Source: Chloroflexota bacterium
GTDB lineage: Bacteria > Chloroflexota > Anaerolineae > Anaerolineales > Villigracilaceae
Assembly (NCBI GenBank): GCA_016866215.1
Contig: VGNE01000011.1
Location: 1-64,000, forward strand
Length of the DNA: 64,000 nucleotides
Direction: 5' to 3'
A program made the position numbers and the translations under genes. The notes under the pieces were generated by a model, which searched no databases, was not told where the DNA came from, and saw only the letters and a list, made by a program, of their open reading frames with translations. Each line of letters begins with the position of its first letter. Positions within the stretch are counted from its first letter, which is position 1. This document shows, piece after piece, positions 54,662 through 63,019 of this stretch.

Positions 54662-55618
54662 CTAATCCGCATAAATATCTGTATACAACTCTTCCATTGC
54701 AGGCTCAGGACTCGCCTCAGCGAATTCAACAGCCTTTGCAATTTCCTCTTCCACGCGCGCTTCGATTTCATCCAACACTTTTTTGGTGGCAACTTTCTTT
54801 TCAAGCAACTGCTTGTTGAATATCCCGATCGGGTCATTCTCCTGCCACTTTTTCACTTCTTCCTGCTTGCGATAGCGCTCAGGGTCACCCATGGAATGCC
54901 CGCGGAAACGATAAGTGTCAATTTCAAGTAAAAAAGGCTGGGAATTTTTGCGAACGAATTCAAGCGCATCTTGCGCGGCATCGTAAACCTTCATTACGTC
55001 CATGCCGTCCACCTGACCATTCTTCATGCCATAACCTTCAGCCTTTTGGCGAATGTCAGTCACAGCCGAAGCGCGTTCCACTGTTGTGCCCATGCCGTAT
55101 TGATTGTTTTCACAAACCCACAGCACGCGCAAGTTCCAGGTTTTGGCAATATTTAATGCCTCGTGGAAATAGCCAATATTCGTTGCGCCCTCGCCGAACA
55201 TACAAATGGTGACATTGTCATTACCTGCATATTGGTCGCCGATTGCTAATCCCGCAGCGATGGGGAGGTGACCGCCTACGATGGCATGTCCGCCCCACAG
55301 GTTCTTGGAGGTATCCGCCATGTGCATCGAACCACCCTTGCCTTTAGACATGCCCGTGGTTTTGCCGAGCAATTCCGCTATCACTTCATTTGCAGAAACC
55401 CCGCAGTTCAACGCTACACCGTGGTCACGATAGGCTGTGATCACACGGTCACGCGCTTCACGCGCCGCGATTAAACCTGTCGAAACCGCTTCCTGTCCGA
55501 TGTACAGGTGCATGAAACCGCCGATCTTGCCTTGCTGGTACAGTTCCGCGCCGCGTTCTTCCAGGCGGCGGATCAACACCATCTGGTAATACAAATCGAG
55601 TTGTTGTTCTTTCTTCAT
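54662..55618 (-). CDS. pdhA: 2-oxoacid dehydrogenase E1 alpha subunit
   Basis: 318 residues from ATG 55618 (MKKEQQLDLYYQMVLIRRLE); the frame is open to 55780 but upstream it reads through an inverted repeat. Thiamin-diphosphate motif GDNATNIGYFHEALN-like segment FGEGATNIGYFHEALN, YRDHGVALNCG and the phosphorylation-loop region YRFRGHSMGDPERYR. The E3 (lipoamide dehydrogenase) is not in the window. First gene of the operon. Confidence 0.92.
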   Translation of the reverse strand: MKKEQQLDLYYQMVLIRRLEERGAELYQQGKIGGFMHLYIGQEAVSTGLIAAREARDRVITAYRDHGVALNCGVSANEVIAELLGKTTGMSKGKGGSMHMADTSKNLWGGHAIVGGHLPIAAGLAIGDQYAGNDNVTICMFGEGATNIGYFHEALNIAKTWNLRVLWVCENNQYGMGTTVERASAVTDIRQKAEGYGMKNGQVDGMDVMKVYDAAQDALEFVRKNSQPFLLEIDTYRFRGHSMGDPERYRKQEEVKKWQENDPIGIFNKQLLEKKVATKKVLDEIEARVEEEIAKAVEFAEASPEPAMEELYTDIYAD

Positions 55619-55634
55619 CAAAACTCCGCTATTA

Positions 55635-55730
55635 AAACCTGACATGTCTCCGCAAGGCATTAACCAGAGATGACCTTCTTCCACGCGATGATTGAGGATA
55701 GGAACAGCGCGAGTGAGACATGTCAGGTTT
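55635..55730. repeat. 96-bp inverted-repeat element upstream of pdhA
   Basis: Perfect 16-nt arms AAACCTGACATGTCTC (55635-55650) and GAGACATGTCAGGTTT (55715-55730), 64 nt between. It is MITE-like in form. A second small hairpin, CCGGGGATGTCCCGG, lies at about 55751-55765. The gap 55619-55882 carries no gene; it must hold the pdh promoter, and TAAAAT (55873-55878) serves the plus-strand HEAT gene. Confidence 0.65.
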
Positions 55731-55882
55731 GGTTTCAGGCAAAATAACACCGGGGATGTCCCGGCGTTGTGCTTTCCCATCGTTCAAGGACGGCATTATA
55801 GCCGAAATTCATACCATTTTGGTGCAAATTCCAAATCCTGAGAACTTTTGATAGCCTCGCGCCAATTTGTTGTAAAATTGGG

Positions 55883-57034
55883 ATGGGAGTAATCATGGAC
55901 TGGCTCACTGGCTCAAAACAAGGTGAAGCGAAAAAGCTAATTTCCCAACTTGCAGATTCCACCAAGCGCGACATCGCCGCACAGGAATTGGTCAAATTGG
56001 GTGCAGACTCCGTGCCGCTATTGATCGATGCGCTTCAGACCCAAGATTTGAGCCTGCTCCTGATCTATCAGCATATTCTCGCCCGAATCCCCTCTGCTTC
56101 GCCCCATCTGATAAAGACTCTTGGGGGCGCGCATCCCATCCTGCGTGGGCGCGCGGCTGAAGTGTTTTCCATCAGTAAAGATAAAACCGCCATTTCCGCC
56201 TTGCTTGCAGCATTGAATGGGGAGTATTACACCGTTCGTTCGCGTGCCGCTTTGGCATTGGGAGATATCGGTGACGCTCGTGTAATCCCTGCTTTATTTC
56301 CCTTGCTCAAAGATAAAGATGATGAAGTCCGCGTCGCAGCATGTACTGCCATTGGTAAATTCCGCGACTCATCCACATTTGATGAAATCACAAATGTATT
56401 ACTGGATGACCCAGAAATAGAAGTGCGTCAATCTGCCGCAAAAGCATTGGGTGAGACGAAACATCCCGCTGCGATCCCATTTTTGATGGAAGCCCTGCGC
56501 GATTCATATTGGTGGTATGAAAAAGAGCAAGCCGCGCTTGTGTTATTGAATGCGATTGAGATGATGGGTCCCGCGGTTGTCGAGCCATTGATCGAAGCAT
56601 TGGATGATCGCGAAGGGACGGTCCGCAAATTTGCCGCGACGGTTTTAGGTAACCTGCGGGACATGCGTGCCATGGAAGAGTTGGGCATGGCCGTGTATGA
56701 CCTGCACCATGAAGTAAGTCAAGCTGCAGCGGAGGCGCTTGCCAAATTTGGCGCACCAGCTGTCGATGTGTTGAGGGATGCGTTGCGTCATCCGGAAGCT
56801 GCTGTCCGCGAGCAGGCGATCATCGGGCTGGGAAAGATTCAGGATGCGCGCGTCGCGCCGTTAATGATCGACATGTTGAATGATCCTGAAAGGATCGTGC
56901 AAAAACAGGCCATGCGCTTGCTTGGCAGTCTGGGGGATACACGGGCTGTTTCTGCCTTGCAGGAAATAGCATCCAACCGCGCTGATCGGGAGATGTCCGC
57001 GCTGGCGAAGCAAATGCTCGAGTTGAAAAAGTGA
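55883..57034 (+). CDS. HEAT/PBS-lyase-repeat protein
   Basis: 383 residues made almost wholly of 31-residue HEAT-like repeats, such as DDEVRVAACTAIGKFRDSST, EIEVRQSAAKALGETKHPAA and EAAVREQAIIGLGKIQDARV. Soluble alpha-solenoid, probably a binding scaffold. ATG 55883 is only 4 nt after the TAAAAT box; ATG 55895 in the same frame is also possible. Different from the acidic HEAT protein at 42333-43304. Confidence 0.78.
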   Translation: MGVIMDWLTGSKQGEAKKLISQLADSTKRDIAAQELVKLGADSVPLLIDALQTQDLSLLLIYQHILARIPSASPHLIKTLGGAHPILRGRAAEVFSISKDKTAISALLAALNGEYYTVRSRAALALGDIGDARVIPALFPLLKDKDDEVRVAACTAIGKFRDSSTFDEITNVLLDDPEIEVRQSAAKALGETKHPAAIPFLMEALRDSYWWYEKEQAALVLLNAIEMMGPAVVEPLIEALDDREGTVRKFAATVLGNLRDMRAMEELGMAVYDLHHEVSQAAAEALAKFGAPAVDVLRDALRHPEAAVREQAIIGLGKIQDARVAPLMIDMLNDPERIVQKQAMRLLGSLGDTRAVSALQEIASNRADREMSALAKQMLELKK

Positions 57035-57059
57035 AAATCCCCTTCCAGTGACTATCACT

Positions 57060-57977
57060 TTATATTTCTAGAAAAGAGTCGATCGCAGGGGCAATGCCTG
57101 TCAGGTCGTGAATGTCTTTTTGGATTTCACTTCTTTTATTTTTATCCCCAAATAATAAGAGTGGAACATGCGCGGCAGTATGCCTGCGCGTGGATAGATC
57201 TTCCATATTGCCATGATCCGAGGTGAGCAGGATCAGGTTGTTTTTGTCCCGCCAGTTTGCAAGCAAGCCTTTTAGCACGCCGTCAAATGTTTCAAGTTGT
57301 TGAACGGCCGAGGACATATCCTGTTTGTGACCGGCGTAATCGCTGGCCCAGTATTCAAAGAAGGAGAAATCATATTGTTGTGCCAGTTCAGCGAGTTTTA
57401 CGCCGGCCGTTTCTGGCTCGAATAATGGAGCATCCGCGAAGCCGAGAAAACTATGCCAGCCTGCGCCTGTGAAATCGGCTGAAAGAGCGTTGCCTGCGTA
57501 ATAATCCTCATCCGTGAAGAGGGTCAGGCCGGCATTTGTCAGCGCGAGCGGGACGGATGAATATAAGCGTTTGCCTGAGTCTATTCCGTGAAAGTAGCGT
57601 GGGGGATAAGCGTTCAGCAAGGCTGTTTTCTTGCCTGCTTTAATGGTTTTTGAAAATATTGTCGCGCCGTCCAGATATTGCGCGACTTCTGAATTCGGCT
57701 TGGGGCCGTAGTGATAGCCAATTTCGGCAGGGATGTTGATGCCCGTCAGCAAGACCGCCTGCCCGGTTGCGGATTGAGGCAAACCTTTTACACCGAGTCC
57801 CGCGTCGATGGGGAGCAAGGTGACCTGGTCGCTTTCGTAGGGCGCGGCGCTTTTTATCATTTTTTGTCCGCCCAACAAAGATTGTAAATAAGGCATTTCT
57901 GCGCGGACGAAGGGATTGACTTCAGGGTTGTCTTCGCCCAAGCCAATACCGTCGATGAAAATGAAGAGGAGTTTCAT
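57060..57977 (-). CDS. alkaline-phosphatase-superfamily metalloenzyme (phosphomutase-like)
   Basis: 305 residues. The N-terminal metal site LLFIFIDGIGLGEDN, a Ser/Thr nucleophile region GLPQSATGQAVLLTG and the C-terminal TSDHGNMEDLSTRRHTAAH follow the pattern of cofactor-independent phosphoglycerate mutase and phosphopentomutase, but the protein is shorter than either. Substrate unknown. Convergent with the HEAT gene. Confidence 0.75.
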   Translation of the reverse strand: MKLLFIFIDGIGLGEDNPEVNPFVRAEMPYLQSLLGGQKMIKSAAPYESDQVTLLPIDAGLGVKGLPQSATGQAVLLTGINIPAEIGYHYGPKPNSEVAQYLDGATIFSKTIKAGKKTALLNAYPPRYFHGIDSGKRLYSSVPLALTNAGLTLFTDEDYYAGNALSADFTGAGWHSFLGFADAPLFEPETAGVKLAELAQQYDFSFFEYWASDYAGHKQDMSSAVQQLETFDGVLKGLLANWRDKNNLILLTSDHGNMEDLSTRRHTAAHVPLLLFGDKNKRSEIQKDIHDLTGIAPAIDSFLEI

Positions 57978-58037
57978 AGAAAAGGATGAGGGATATGTAA
58001 TGCGTGTACTTGCTGCGTTGTTTGCGTATTTCCGTAT

Positions 58038-58607
58038 CTATTTGAGGTTTTGATACAAGAACCATGCGGATGGTCGTTCTTTTTTATCGAAGCCGTCTTT
58101 GCGGGAGAGGAGAGTCAAGCCGCGGGCTGAGATCAGGTCAATATCCGCCTCGGCAAGCCCGGGTCCGGGAAGGTGCGCCTCTGGTTTGAAGAATCCGTAC
58201 ATGAGCCAAAATCCGTTGGGAGCGAGGATGCGCGTCAGTTGAGTCAGATAATCCTGTTTGTTTTCAATGCCGTGAAAACATCCCAGGTCCAGTGCGAAGT
58301 CAAATTGACCTAAGACGTTTTTCATTCGTGTGGCGTCATCCACAAAGACTTCGGCCTGGATGCCTGCTTTTTTTAATTTTCGTTTTGCGATCTGCACGGC
58401 GCGGGATGCGAAATCAAAACCTGTTACCTGCCAGCCTGCGTTTGCAAGCGTGATGATGTTAGTGCCAGTACCGCAGCCAATATCAATGGCGCAGCTGGCT
58501 TTGTAGTGCGAGATGAATTCGTAAAGTTCGGGAGGGGTGATGCCGCTATCCCAGGGCGCTTTGCCAAAGTAGGCGAGATTGAATTTTAGGCGGCGGAGAA
58601 AGTTCAT
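58038..58607 (-). CDS. class I SAM-dependent methyltransferase
   Basis: 189 residues from ATG 58607; the frame extends upstream but that is the thioredoxin-fold gene in another frame. SAM motif I is AIDIGCGTGTNII, followed by VTGFDFASRAVQIAKRKL and FALDLGCFHGIE. It begins with ...PWDSGITPPELYEFI, common in thiopurine- or tellurite-type methyltransferases. Start and the stop of the upstream gene share ATGA, so translation is coupled. Confidence 0.85.
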   Translation of the reverse strand: MNFLRRLKFNLAYFGKAPWDSGITPPELYEFISHYKASCAIDIGCGTGTNIITLANAGWQVTGFDFASRAVQIAKRKLKKAGIQAEVFVDDATRMKNVLGQFDFALDLGCFHGIENKQDYLTQLTRILAPNGFWLMYGFFKPEAHLPGPGLAEADIDLISARGLTLLSRKDGFDKKERPSAWFLYQNLK

Positions 58608-59104
58608 TTGAGTGAGTCGCGTACTTTTTGTGGATCGAATTCTCCGACCATGCGCCATAATTCATGACCCTCGGCATCGAAGAAAATAAAGGTGGGCGTG
58701 AATTCAAAGCCATACACGGGAGCCAGTTCCATTCCGACTGAATCTTGAATGTTAAGACGGATGATATGAATTTTTTTGCCAATGCTGATTTGGTTATTGA
58801 GTTCATTTTCAAGCTCGTCAACGGCGGGCTTAATTACGGTACAGCCAATTCAATAGGGAGATTGGAACTCAAGCAGAACGGGCGTGCCGGCACCGATCAA
58901 ATCCCGTACCATTTTTGCATCTTCCATCAGCGGGGTCTGCCGCGGGTGTAAAATACTCCAGGCAGTGAAGAGTCCTATGATGATGACTCCAAAGGCCAGG
59001 TAGTCATTCCACTTGGGTTTGTTCGTGAGCAAAATTAATCCGGCGATAAAGACCAGACCGACTGCAAATATGATAAAGGAATACTGATTGGCCAACAAAT
59101 TCAC
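58604..59104 (-). CDS. thioredoxin-fold membrane protein with in-frame TGA at the redox site
   Basis: From GTG 59104 the frame gives two hydrophobic helices (about 8-24 and 35-52) and then a thioredoxin domain. After VLLEFQSPY codon 85 is TGA (58850-58852), followed without any shift by IGCTVIKPAVDELENEL, EFTPTFIFFDAEGHELW and a TGA stop at 58604-58606. TGA thus replaces the first Cys of a CxxC motif (U85-I-G-C88). Either selenocysteine or a recent nonsense mutation (one base from TGC/TGT). The downstream part is well conserved and its stop overlaps the methyltransferase start, which favours function. Confidence 0.65.
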
Positions 59105-59163
59105 GCGGGTTTCTGGATCAGGGTGATATTAAATGTCATGATTAATCTGTGACGCTCAATACT

Positions 59164-59192
59164 TTGACAATTCAATTGAGTTCTTTTACAAT
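59164..59192 (+). promoter_or_regulatory. promoter of the EF-G-like gene
   Basis: TTGACA (59164-59169), 17-nt spacer, TACAAT (59187-59192). Start of transcription near 59199 leaves a leader with GGAAGG before ATG 59237. On the other strand TAATAT (about 59128-59133) may serve the thioredoxin-fold gene. Confidence 0.8.
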
Positions 59193-59236
59193 CGGGCAAC
59201 TTGCTTCATATCCTACGTAATAGGAAGGCTATTTCC

Positions 59237-61333
59237 ATGAAAGAGTATACCACCGAGCATCTTCGCAATATCGCACTGGTTTCGCATGGAGGCGCGGGGA
59301 AGACGATGTTGGCGGAGTCATTTCTGCATGCGACCGGGGCAACCACTCGTCTCGGAAAAGTTGAGGATGGAACGACGGTTTCAGATTATGATGATGAGGA
59401 ACACCGTCGAAAGATATCCATCTATGCAAGTGTAATTCCCATTGAACATCGCGACCATAAAATAAACGTCATAGACGCGCCGGGCTTCACTGATTTTGTG
59501 GGAGAGATCATCTCTGCCCTGAGTGTTGCTGATGGCGCGGTTATTTTAGTGGATGCAGTTTCGGGTGTGGAGGTTGGAACGGAGGTCGCGTGGCGTTACG
59601 CGGACGAATTCAACCTTCCGCGCTGTTTTGTTATTAACAAAATGGACCGCGACAACGCCAACTTTGAAGAAGTCTATAACACCATTGAAGCCTTTGTAAA
59701 GGCGCATGGAAAGCGCGCCATCAAGGTACATTTGCCGATCGGTGAGAAATCGGGTTTCAAAGGTGTAGTGGATATCATTGGTATGAAAGCCTACATGGGT
59801 GACGGCAATACCATTGCCGAGATCCCAGCGGATTTACAAGAAGCAGCGGAGAAAGCGCACTTTGCAGCGGTGGAAGCGGCGGCAGAGGGCGAAGACGAGC
59901 TGATGGAAAAATATCTCGAGAACGGTTCCCTCACTGACGCGGAGATGGTGCGCGGGCTGGAGGATGTGGTCTACGCTGGAGCATTTGTCCCTGTGTTCTG
60001 TGCCGCTGGCGGACATGAAGTTGGGGCAATCGCATTGCTCAACGACATCATTGACCTGATGCCCTCGCCGTTGAATGCACCAAAACGTGTTGCGCAAGGC
60101 AACGCTGCGCGTGGCGAAGAGACATTGAAGCCGGCAGATACCGAACCCTTGGCCGCGTATGTTTGGAAGACCACCGCCGACCCGTTCGTTGGCAGGATGA
60201 GTTACTTCCGTGTCTACTCTGGTTCCATTCAGGCGGATGGACATTTGTGGAATCAAAACAAGGGCGTAGATGAACGTATTTCTGGTTTGCATTTTCAACG
60301 CGGCAAGGAAGCGATTGCGGCAAAGGTGGTTCATGCTGGCGATATTGCCGCTGTTTCCAAATTAACCGCAACTGCCACAGGGGATACATTTTGTGAGAAG
60401 GATCATCCACTCACGATCGAAAAACCGAAATTCCCTGCTGCGTTGTATCGAGTGGCAATCACCCCAAAGAGTCAGGCTGATGCGGCAAAAATCTCGCCTA
60501 CGTTGACTCGCCTGTGTGAAGAGGATATGACCCTCTTGTGGGAAAACGATCCCATTACCCATGAGACTGTTTTGAAGGGCATGGGTGACCAGCACATTGA
60601 CGTGGCGCTGCATCGCGCTCAGGCCAAGTTCCAGGTGGGTCTTGCCACGCATGAGCCGCGCGTTCCTTATCGCGAAGGAATTACACGCAAAGCCAGTGGT
60701 CAATATCGTCACAAGAAGCAAAGCGGCGGCTCAGGTCAATTCGGCGAAGTGCATCTTCGCATCGAGCCTTTGCCCACAGCCGACTTTGAGTTTGCAGACG
60801 AACTCGTCGGGATGAATTTGTCGAAGTCTTATTTGCCTCCGATTGAAAAGGGCATTAAGGCGATGATGGAACGCGGCGCCTTCGCGGGCTATCCCATGAG
60901 CAATGTCAAAGTGATCGTGTACGATGGCAAGGAGCATGAAGTGGATTCCAAGCCTGTGGCGTTTGAAATTGCAGGACGTGAAGCCTTCAAGCTTGCGGTG
61001 AATGATGCTGGCCCGGTCTTGTTTGAGCCGATCATGAACATTCGTGTCACTGTTCCGGATGCGAACATGGGCGACGTGATGAGCGATCTCAACACACGCC
61101 GCGGCCGTGTGCAGGGCACAGATTCAGAACATGGCAATACCGTCATTGTGGCGCATGTGCCCCTGGCTGAATTGTTACGCTATACAACACAACTCCGCTC
61201 CATCACCGGTGGGCGCGGCTACTTCACGATGGAGTTCGATCATTACGCTACAGTTCCAGCTCACATCACAGGTCCGATCATCGAAGCGCATAAGAAGGAA
61301 ATGGAAGCGAAGAAGGAAGAGCAGGGAATGTAG
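59237..61333 (+). CDS. elongation factor G paralogue (EF-G-like GTPase)
   Basis: 698 residues from ATG 59237 (RBS GGAAGG). Five-domain EF-G layout: G domain with SHGGAGKTMLAE instead of the usual AHIDAGKTT, DAPGFTDF, NKMDRDNANF; domain II; domain IV with GSGQFGEVHLRIEP and a C-terminal GGRGYFTMEFDHY. The altered G1 loop is typical of the EF-G2/FusA-like clade, which is not the main translocase. A normal fusA must lie elsewhere. Role could be ribosome rescue or recycling. Confidence 0.85.
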   Translation: MKEYTTEHLRNIALVSHGGAGKTMLAESFLHATGATTRLGKVEDGTTVSDYDDEEHRRKISIYASVIPIEHRDHKINVIDAPGFTDFVGEIISALSVADGAVILVDAVSGVEVGTEVAWRYADEFNLPRCFVINKMDRDNANFEEVYNTIEAFVKAHGKRAIKVHLPIGEKSGFKGVVDIIGMKAYMGDGNTIAEIPADLQEAAEKAHFAAVEAAAEGEDELMEKYLENGSLTDAEMVRGLEDVVYAGAFVPVFCAAGGHEVGAIALLNDIIDLMPSPLNAPKRVAQGNAARGEETLKPADTEPLAAYVWKTTADPFVGRMSYFRVYSGSIQADGHLWNQNKGVDERISGLHFQRGKEAIAAKVVHAGDIAAVSKLTATATGDTFCEKDHPLTIEKPKFPAALYRVAITPKSQADAAKISPTLTRLCEEDMTLLWENDPITHETVLKGMGDQHIDVALHRAQAKFQVGLATHEPRVPYREGITRKASGQYRHKKQSGGSGQFGEVHLRIEPLPTADFEFADELVGMNLSKSYLPPIEKGIKAMMERGAFAGYPMSNVKVIVYDGKEHEVDSKPVAFEIAGREAFKLAVNDAGPVLFEPIMNIRVTVPDANMGDVMSDLNTRRGRVQGTDSEHGNTVIVAHVPLAELLRYTTQLRSITGGRGYFTMEFDHYATVPAHITGPIIEAHKKEMEAKKEEQGM

Positions 61334-61368
61334 TCAGTGATCAGTAATTAGCAAAAAGTCCCGACCTG

Positions 61369-61397
61369 TTTACTTGTCTACTCGTATACGTTAAAAT
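61369..61397 (+). promoter_or_regulatory. leaderless promoter of the sulfur-carrier gene
   Basis: TTTACT (61369-61374), 17-nt spacer, TAAAAT (61392-61397), then 6 nt to GTG 61404. Short-word repeats overlap the -35 region. Confidence 0.5.
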
Positions 61398-61403
61398 ATC
61401 CCC

Positions 61404-61676
61404 GTGCCTACTGTCCGTTTTCCTGCTCCCATGAAATTTTATGTTGATCACCAGAGCGAATTTTTTGTCGCTGGTTCAACGGTCAATGAATTGATCGAGA
61501 ATGTGCTTGTGAAGTATCCAACTCTCAAGCCCCATTTGTTCGATGCCGATGGCGATTTGCGTCGTCATTTTAATATTTTTGTAAATGGCATTCACCTGCG
61601 CGAGCTTGCTGGAATGGAAACACAATTGAAGGAGGATGATAAGATCATCCTAATGGCATCTGCGGCCGGGGGATAA
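61404..61676 (+). CDS. cysO: ubiquitin-like sulfur carrier protein (CysO/MoaD/ThiS fold)
   Basis: 90 residues from GTG 61404. A beta-grasp protein ending exactly in ...ILMASAAGG, the free diglycine that is adenylated and turned into a thiocarboxylate. The sequence VKYPTLKPHLFDADGDLRRHF resembles CysO-type carriers more than ThiS. With the cysteine synthase, JAMM protease and E1-like enzyme that follow, it should donate sulfide to O-phosphoserine or O-acetylserine. Symbol used by analogy. Confidence 0.85.
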   Translation: MPTVRFPAPMKFYVDHQSEFFVAGSTVNELIENVLVKYPTLKPHLFDADGDLRRHFNIFVNGIHLRELAGMETQLKEDDKIILMASAAGG

Positions 61677-61684
61677 TTTTTCTA

Positions 61685-61712
61685 TTGACAAATTCGGTAA
61701 GATGCGTAAAAT
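61685..61712 (+). promoter_or_regulatory. promoter of the cysteine synthase transcript
   Basis: TTGACA (61685-61690), 16-nt spacer, TAAAAT (61707-61712). Predicted start near 61719, so the leader ORF at 61727 would have only about 8 nt in front of it. Confidence 0.75.
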
Positions 61713-61726
61713 AGCGGACATCTATT

Positions 61727-61780
61727 ATGAAGCTTATGAAACCATTCAACTATTGCTTGTGTCTATCGCGGGGCTCGTAA
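61727..61780 (+). CDS. candidate leader peptide with Cys codons
   Basis: ATG to TAA, 17 residues: MKLMKPFNYCLCLSRGS, with two Cys codons (TGC 61754-61756, TGT 61760-61762) one codon apart. It lies between a strong promoter and the cysteine synthase gene. The last four sense codons fall inside one arm of a strong RNA pairing. Such an arrangement is that of amino-acid-responsive attenuators; cysteine leaders are known in actinobacteria. Unproven here. Confidence 0.5.
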   Translation: MKLMKPFNYCLCLSRGS

Positions 61781-61879
61781 CCACCGCCTGAGACACTCCT
61801 GCATTCAACACATCAGACGGTTGGAACGACCCCCGCTTGCAAACTTTTGCTAAGTGTGGCGTTGTTTCGCCGTCTTTTT
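61768..61879 (+). promoter_or_regulatory. candidate cysteine attenuator
   Basis: GCGGGGCTCG (61768-61777, end of the leader ORF) can pair with CGACCCCCGC (61827-61836), 9 of 10 bp. AGACGG (61815-61820) can pair with CCGTCT (61870-61875). GGCG-TTGTTT-CGCC (61858-61871) followed by GTCTTTTTG is a terminator-like hairpin. A ribosome stalled at the Cys codons would cover or free the first arm. Confidence 0.45.
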
Positions 61880-61915
61880 GTTTACCTGTTGATTACTTTT
61901 TAATTAAGGACGATT

Positions 61916-62959
61916 ATGACTTTACTGGATTTTAGACTAACTGATACAAATGCTATTCCTCTGGATGGACTCATATCTCATGTAGGGGATACACCTCTTC
62001 TTCCGCTTCGCAGCGTGACCCTTCGACACGCTCAGGGCGGCGCCTTGAAGCTGTCTCCGCGTGTAAAGGTTTTTATCAAGGCTGAATGGTTTAACCCGGG
62101 CGGCTCGGTGAAAGACCGCCCCGCGTTGAACATTATTCAGAATGCGCTCATCAATGGTGATTTGCTCCCATCGCCGTCCTTCGCGAAGCATCCCTCTGGG
62201 ACAGCGGCGGGGACGCTGCCAAGAGCGCGCTATAAACGTTTGCTGGATTCCACTTCTGGCAACATGGGAATTTCATACGCCACCTTTGGCGCGGCATTAG
62301 GGATTCCTGTCACATTTGCGATTCCTGCCAGCGCCAGCCCGGAGCGTTTGACTCTCTTGCGTGCATTGGGTGCGGAAGTTGTTCTCACTAATCCATCTGA
62401 AGGTTCTGATGGCGCGATATTGAAAGCCCGTGAAATGGTGGAGAAAACCCCGGATCGGTATTGGTACGCCAATCAATACAACAATCCTGCAAACTGGCAG
62501 GCGCATTATTTATCCACCGGGCCCGAGATCCTTGCTCAGACGAATGGACAGGTGACTCATTTCATCGCGGGGCTTGGCACCTCAGGCACTTTGATGGGCA
62601 CAGGGAAATATCTACGTGAGCATTTGCCAAATGTAAAAATTTTGGCTTTCCAACCTGACGCACCCTTCCATGGACTCGAGGGCCTCAAGCACATGCCTAG
62701 TGCGATCAAGCCTGGGATTTATGATGAGTCATTGGCGGGCGAGCCTCTTGCAGTAAAGACCGAAGCGGCGTACGCGATGGTAAGTCGCCTGGCGCGGGAG
62801 GAAGGTCTCTTCGTTGGCATCTCCTCCGGCGCGGCGGCTGTCGCGGCTTTACAGGTCGCAAGTCAATTGGAGGAGGGAGTCATCGTTACGATCTTTCCTG
62901 ACGCGGGCTATAAATATCTGAGTGACAAATCTCTTTGGGAGACAGACAATGGACGATAG
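61916..62959 (+). CDS. cysM: cysteine synthase family PLP enzyme (CysM-like)
   Basis: 347 residues. GDTPLLPL, the PLP-lysine motif NPGGSVKDRPAL, STSGNMGIS (phosphate and substrate loop), GLGTSGTLMGTGKYL and SSGAAAVAAL. In a cluster with a thiocarboxylate carrier and JAMM protease it is likely to make cysteine on the carrier protein, as CysM does in mycobacteria. Two in-frame insertions, VTLRHAQGGALKLSP and SFAKHPSGTAAGTLPRARYK, are encoded by repeats and lengthen it by about 30 residues. Confidence 0.88.
   Translation: MTLLDFRLTDTNAIPLDGLISHVGDTPLLPLRSVTLRHAQGGALKLSPRVKVFIKAEWFNPGGSVKDRPALNIIQNALINGDLLPSPSFAKHPSGTAAGTLPRARYKRLLDSTSGNMGISYATFGAALGIPVTFAIPASASPERLTLLRALGAEVVLTNPSEGSDGAILKAREMVEKTPDRYWYANQYNNPANWQAHYLSTGPEILAQTNGQVTHFIAGLGTSGTLMGTGKYLREHLPNVKILAFQPDAPFHGLEGLKHMPSAIKPGIYDESLAGEPLAVKTEAAYAMVSRLAREEGLFVGISSGAAAVAALQVASQLEEGVIVTIFPDAGYKYLSDKSLWETDNGR
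62020..62048. repeat. CCTTCGACACGCTCAGGGCGG repeat in cysM
   Basis: The plus strand has CCTTCGACACGCTCAGGGC in frame between two conserved strands of the enzyme. Same core as at 21379 and, inverted, near 27900. A second insertion lies at about 62165-62225 but shares only short GC-rich words with it. Confidence 0.6.
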
Positions 62960-63019
62960 ACGATTGACCATGCTTATCGTCCATTATCTGTTGTCCATTG
63001 TCAATGCGAAAGGTTAATC

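Noticed and set aside
58546-58821. 91-codon frame starting inside the thioredoxin-fold gene in another frame
   Set aside because: It only reads an alternative frame; the frame continuing past the TGA gives clear thioredoxin sequence, so no frameshift is needed.
58850-58852. TGA as a sense codon through an alternative genetic code
   Set aside because: Other genes in the window end in TGA and use TGG for Trp; only this one has an internal TGA.
61781-61915. SAM or other known riboswitch before cysM
   Set aside because: I could not match the conserved core of any class; the leader ORF with Cys codons explains the structure better.
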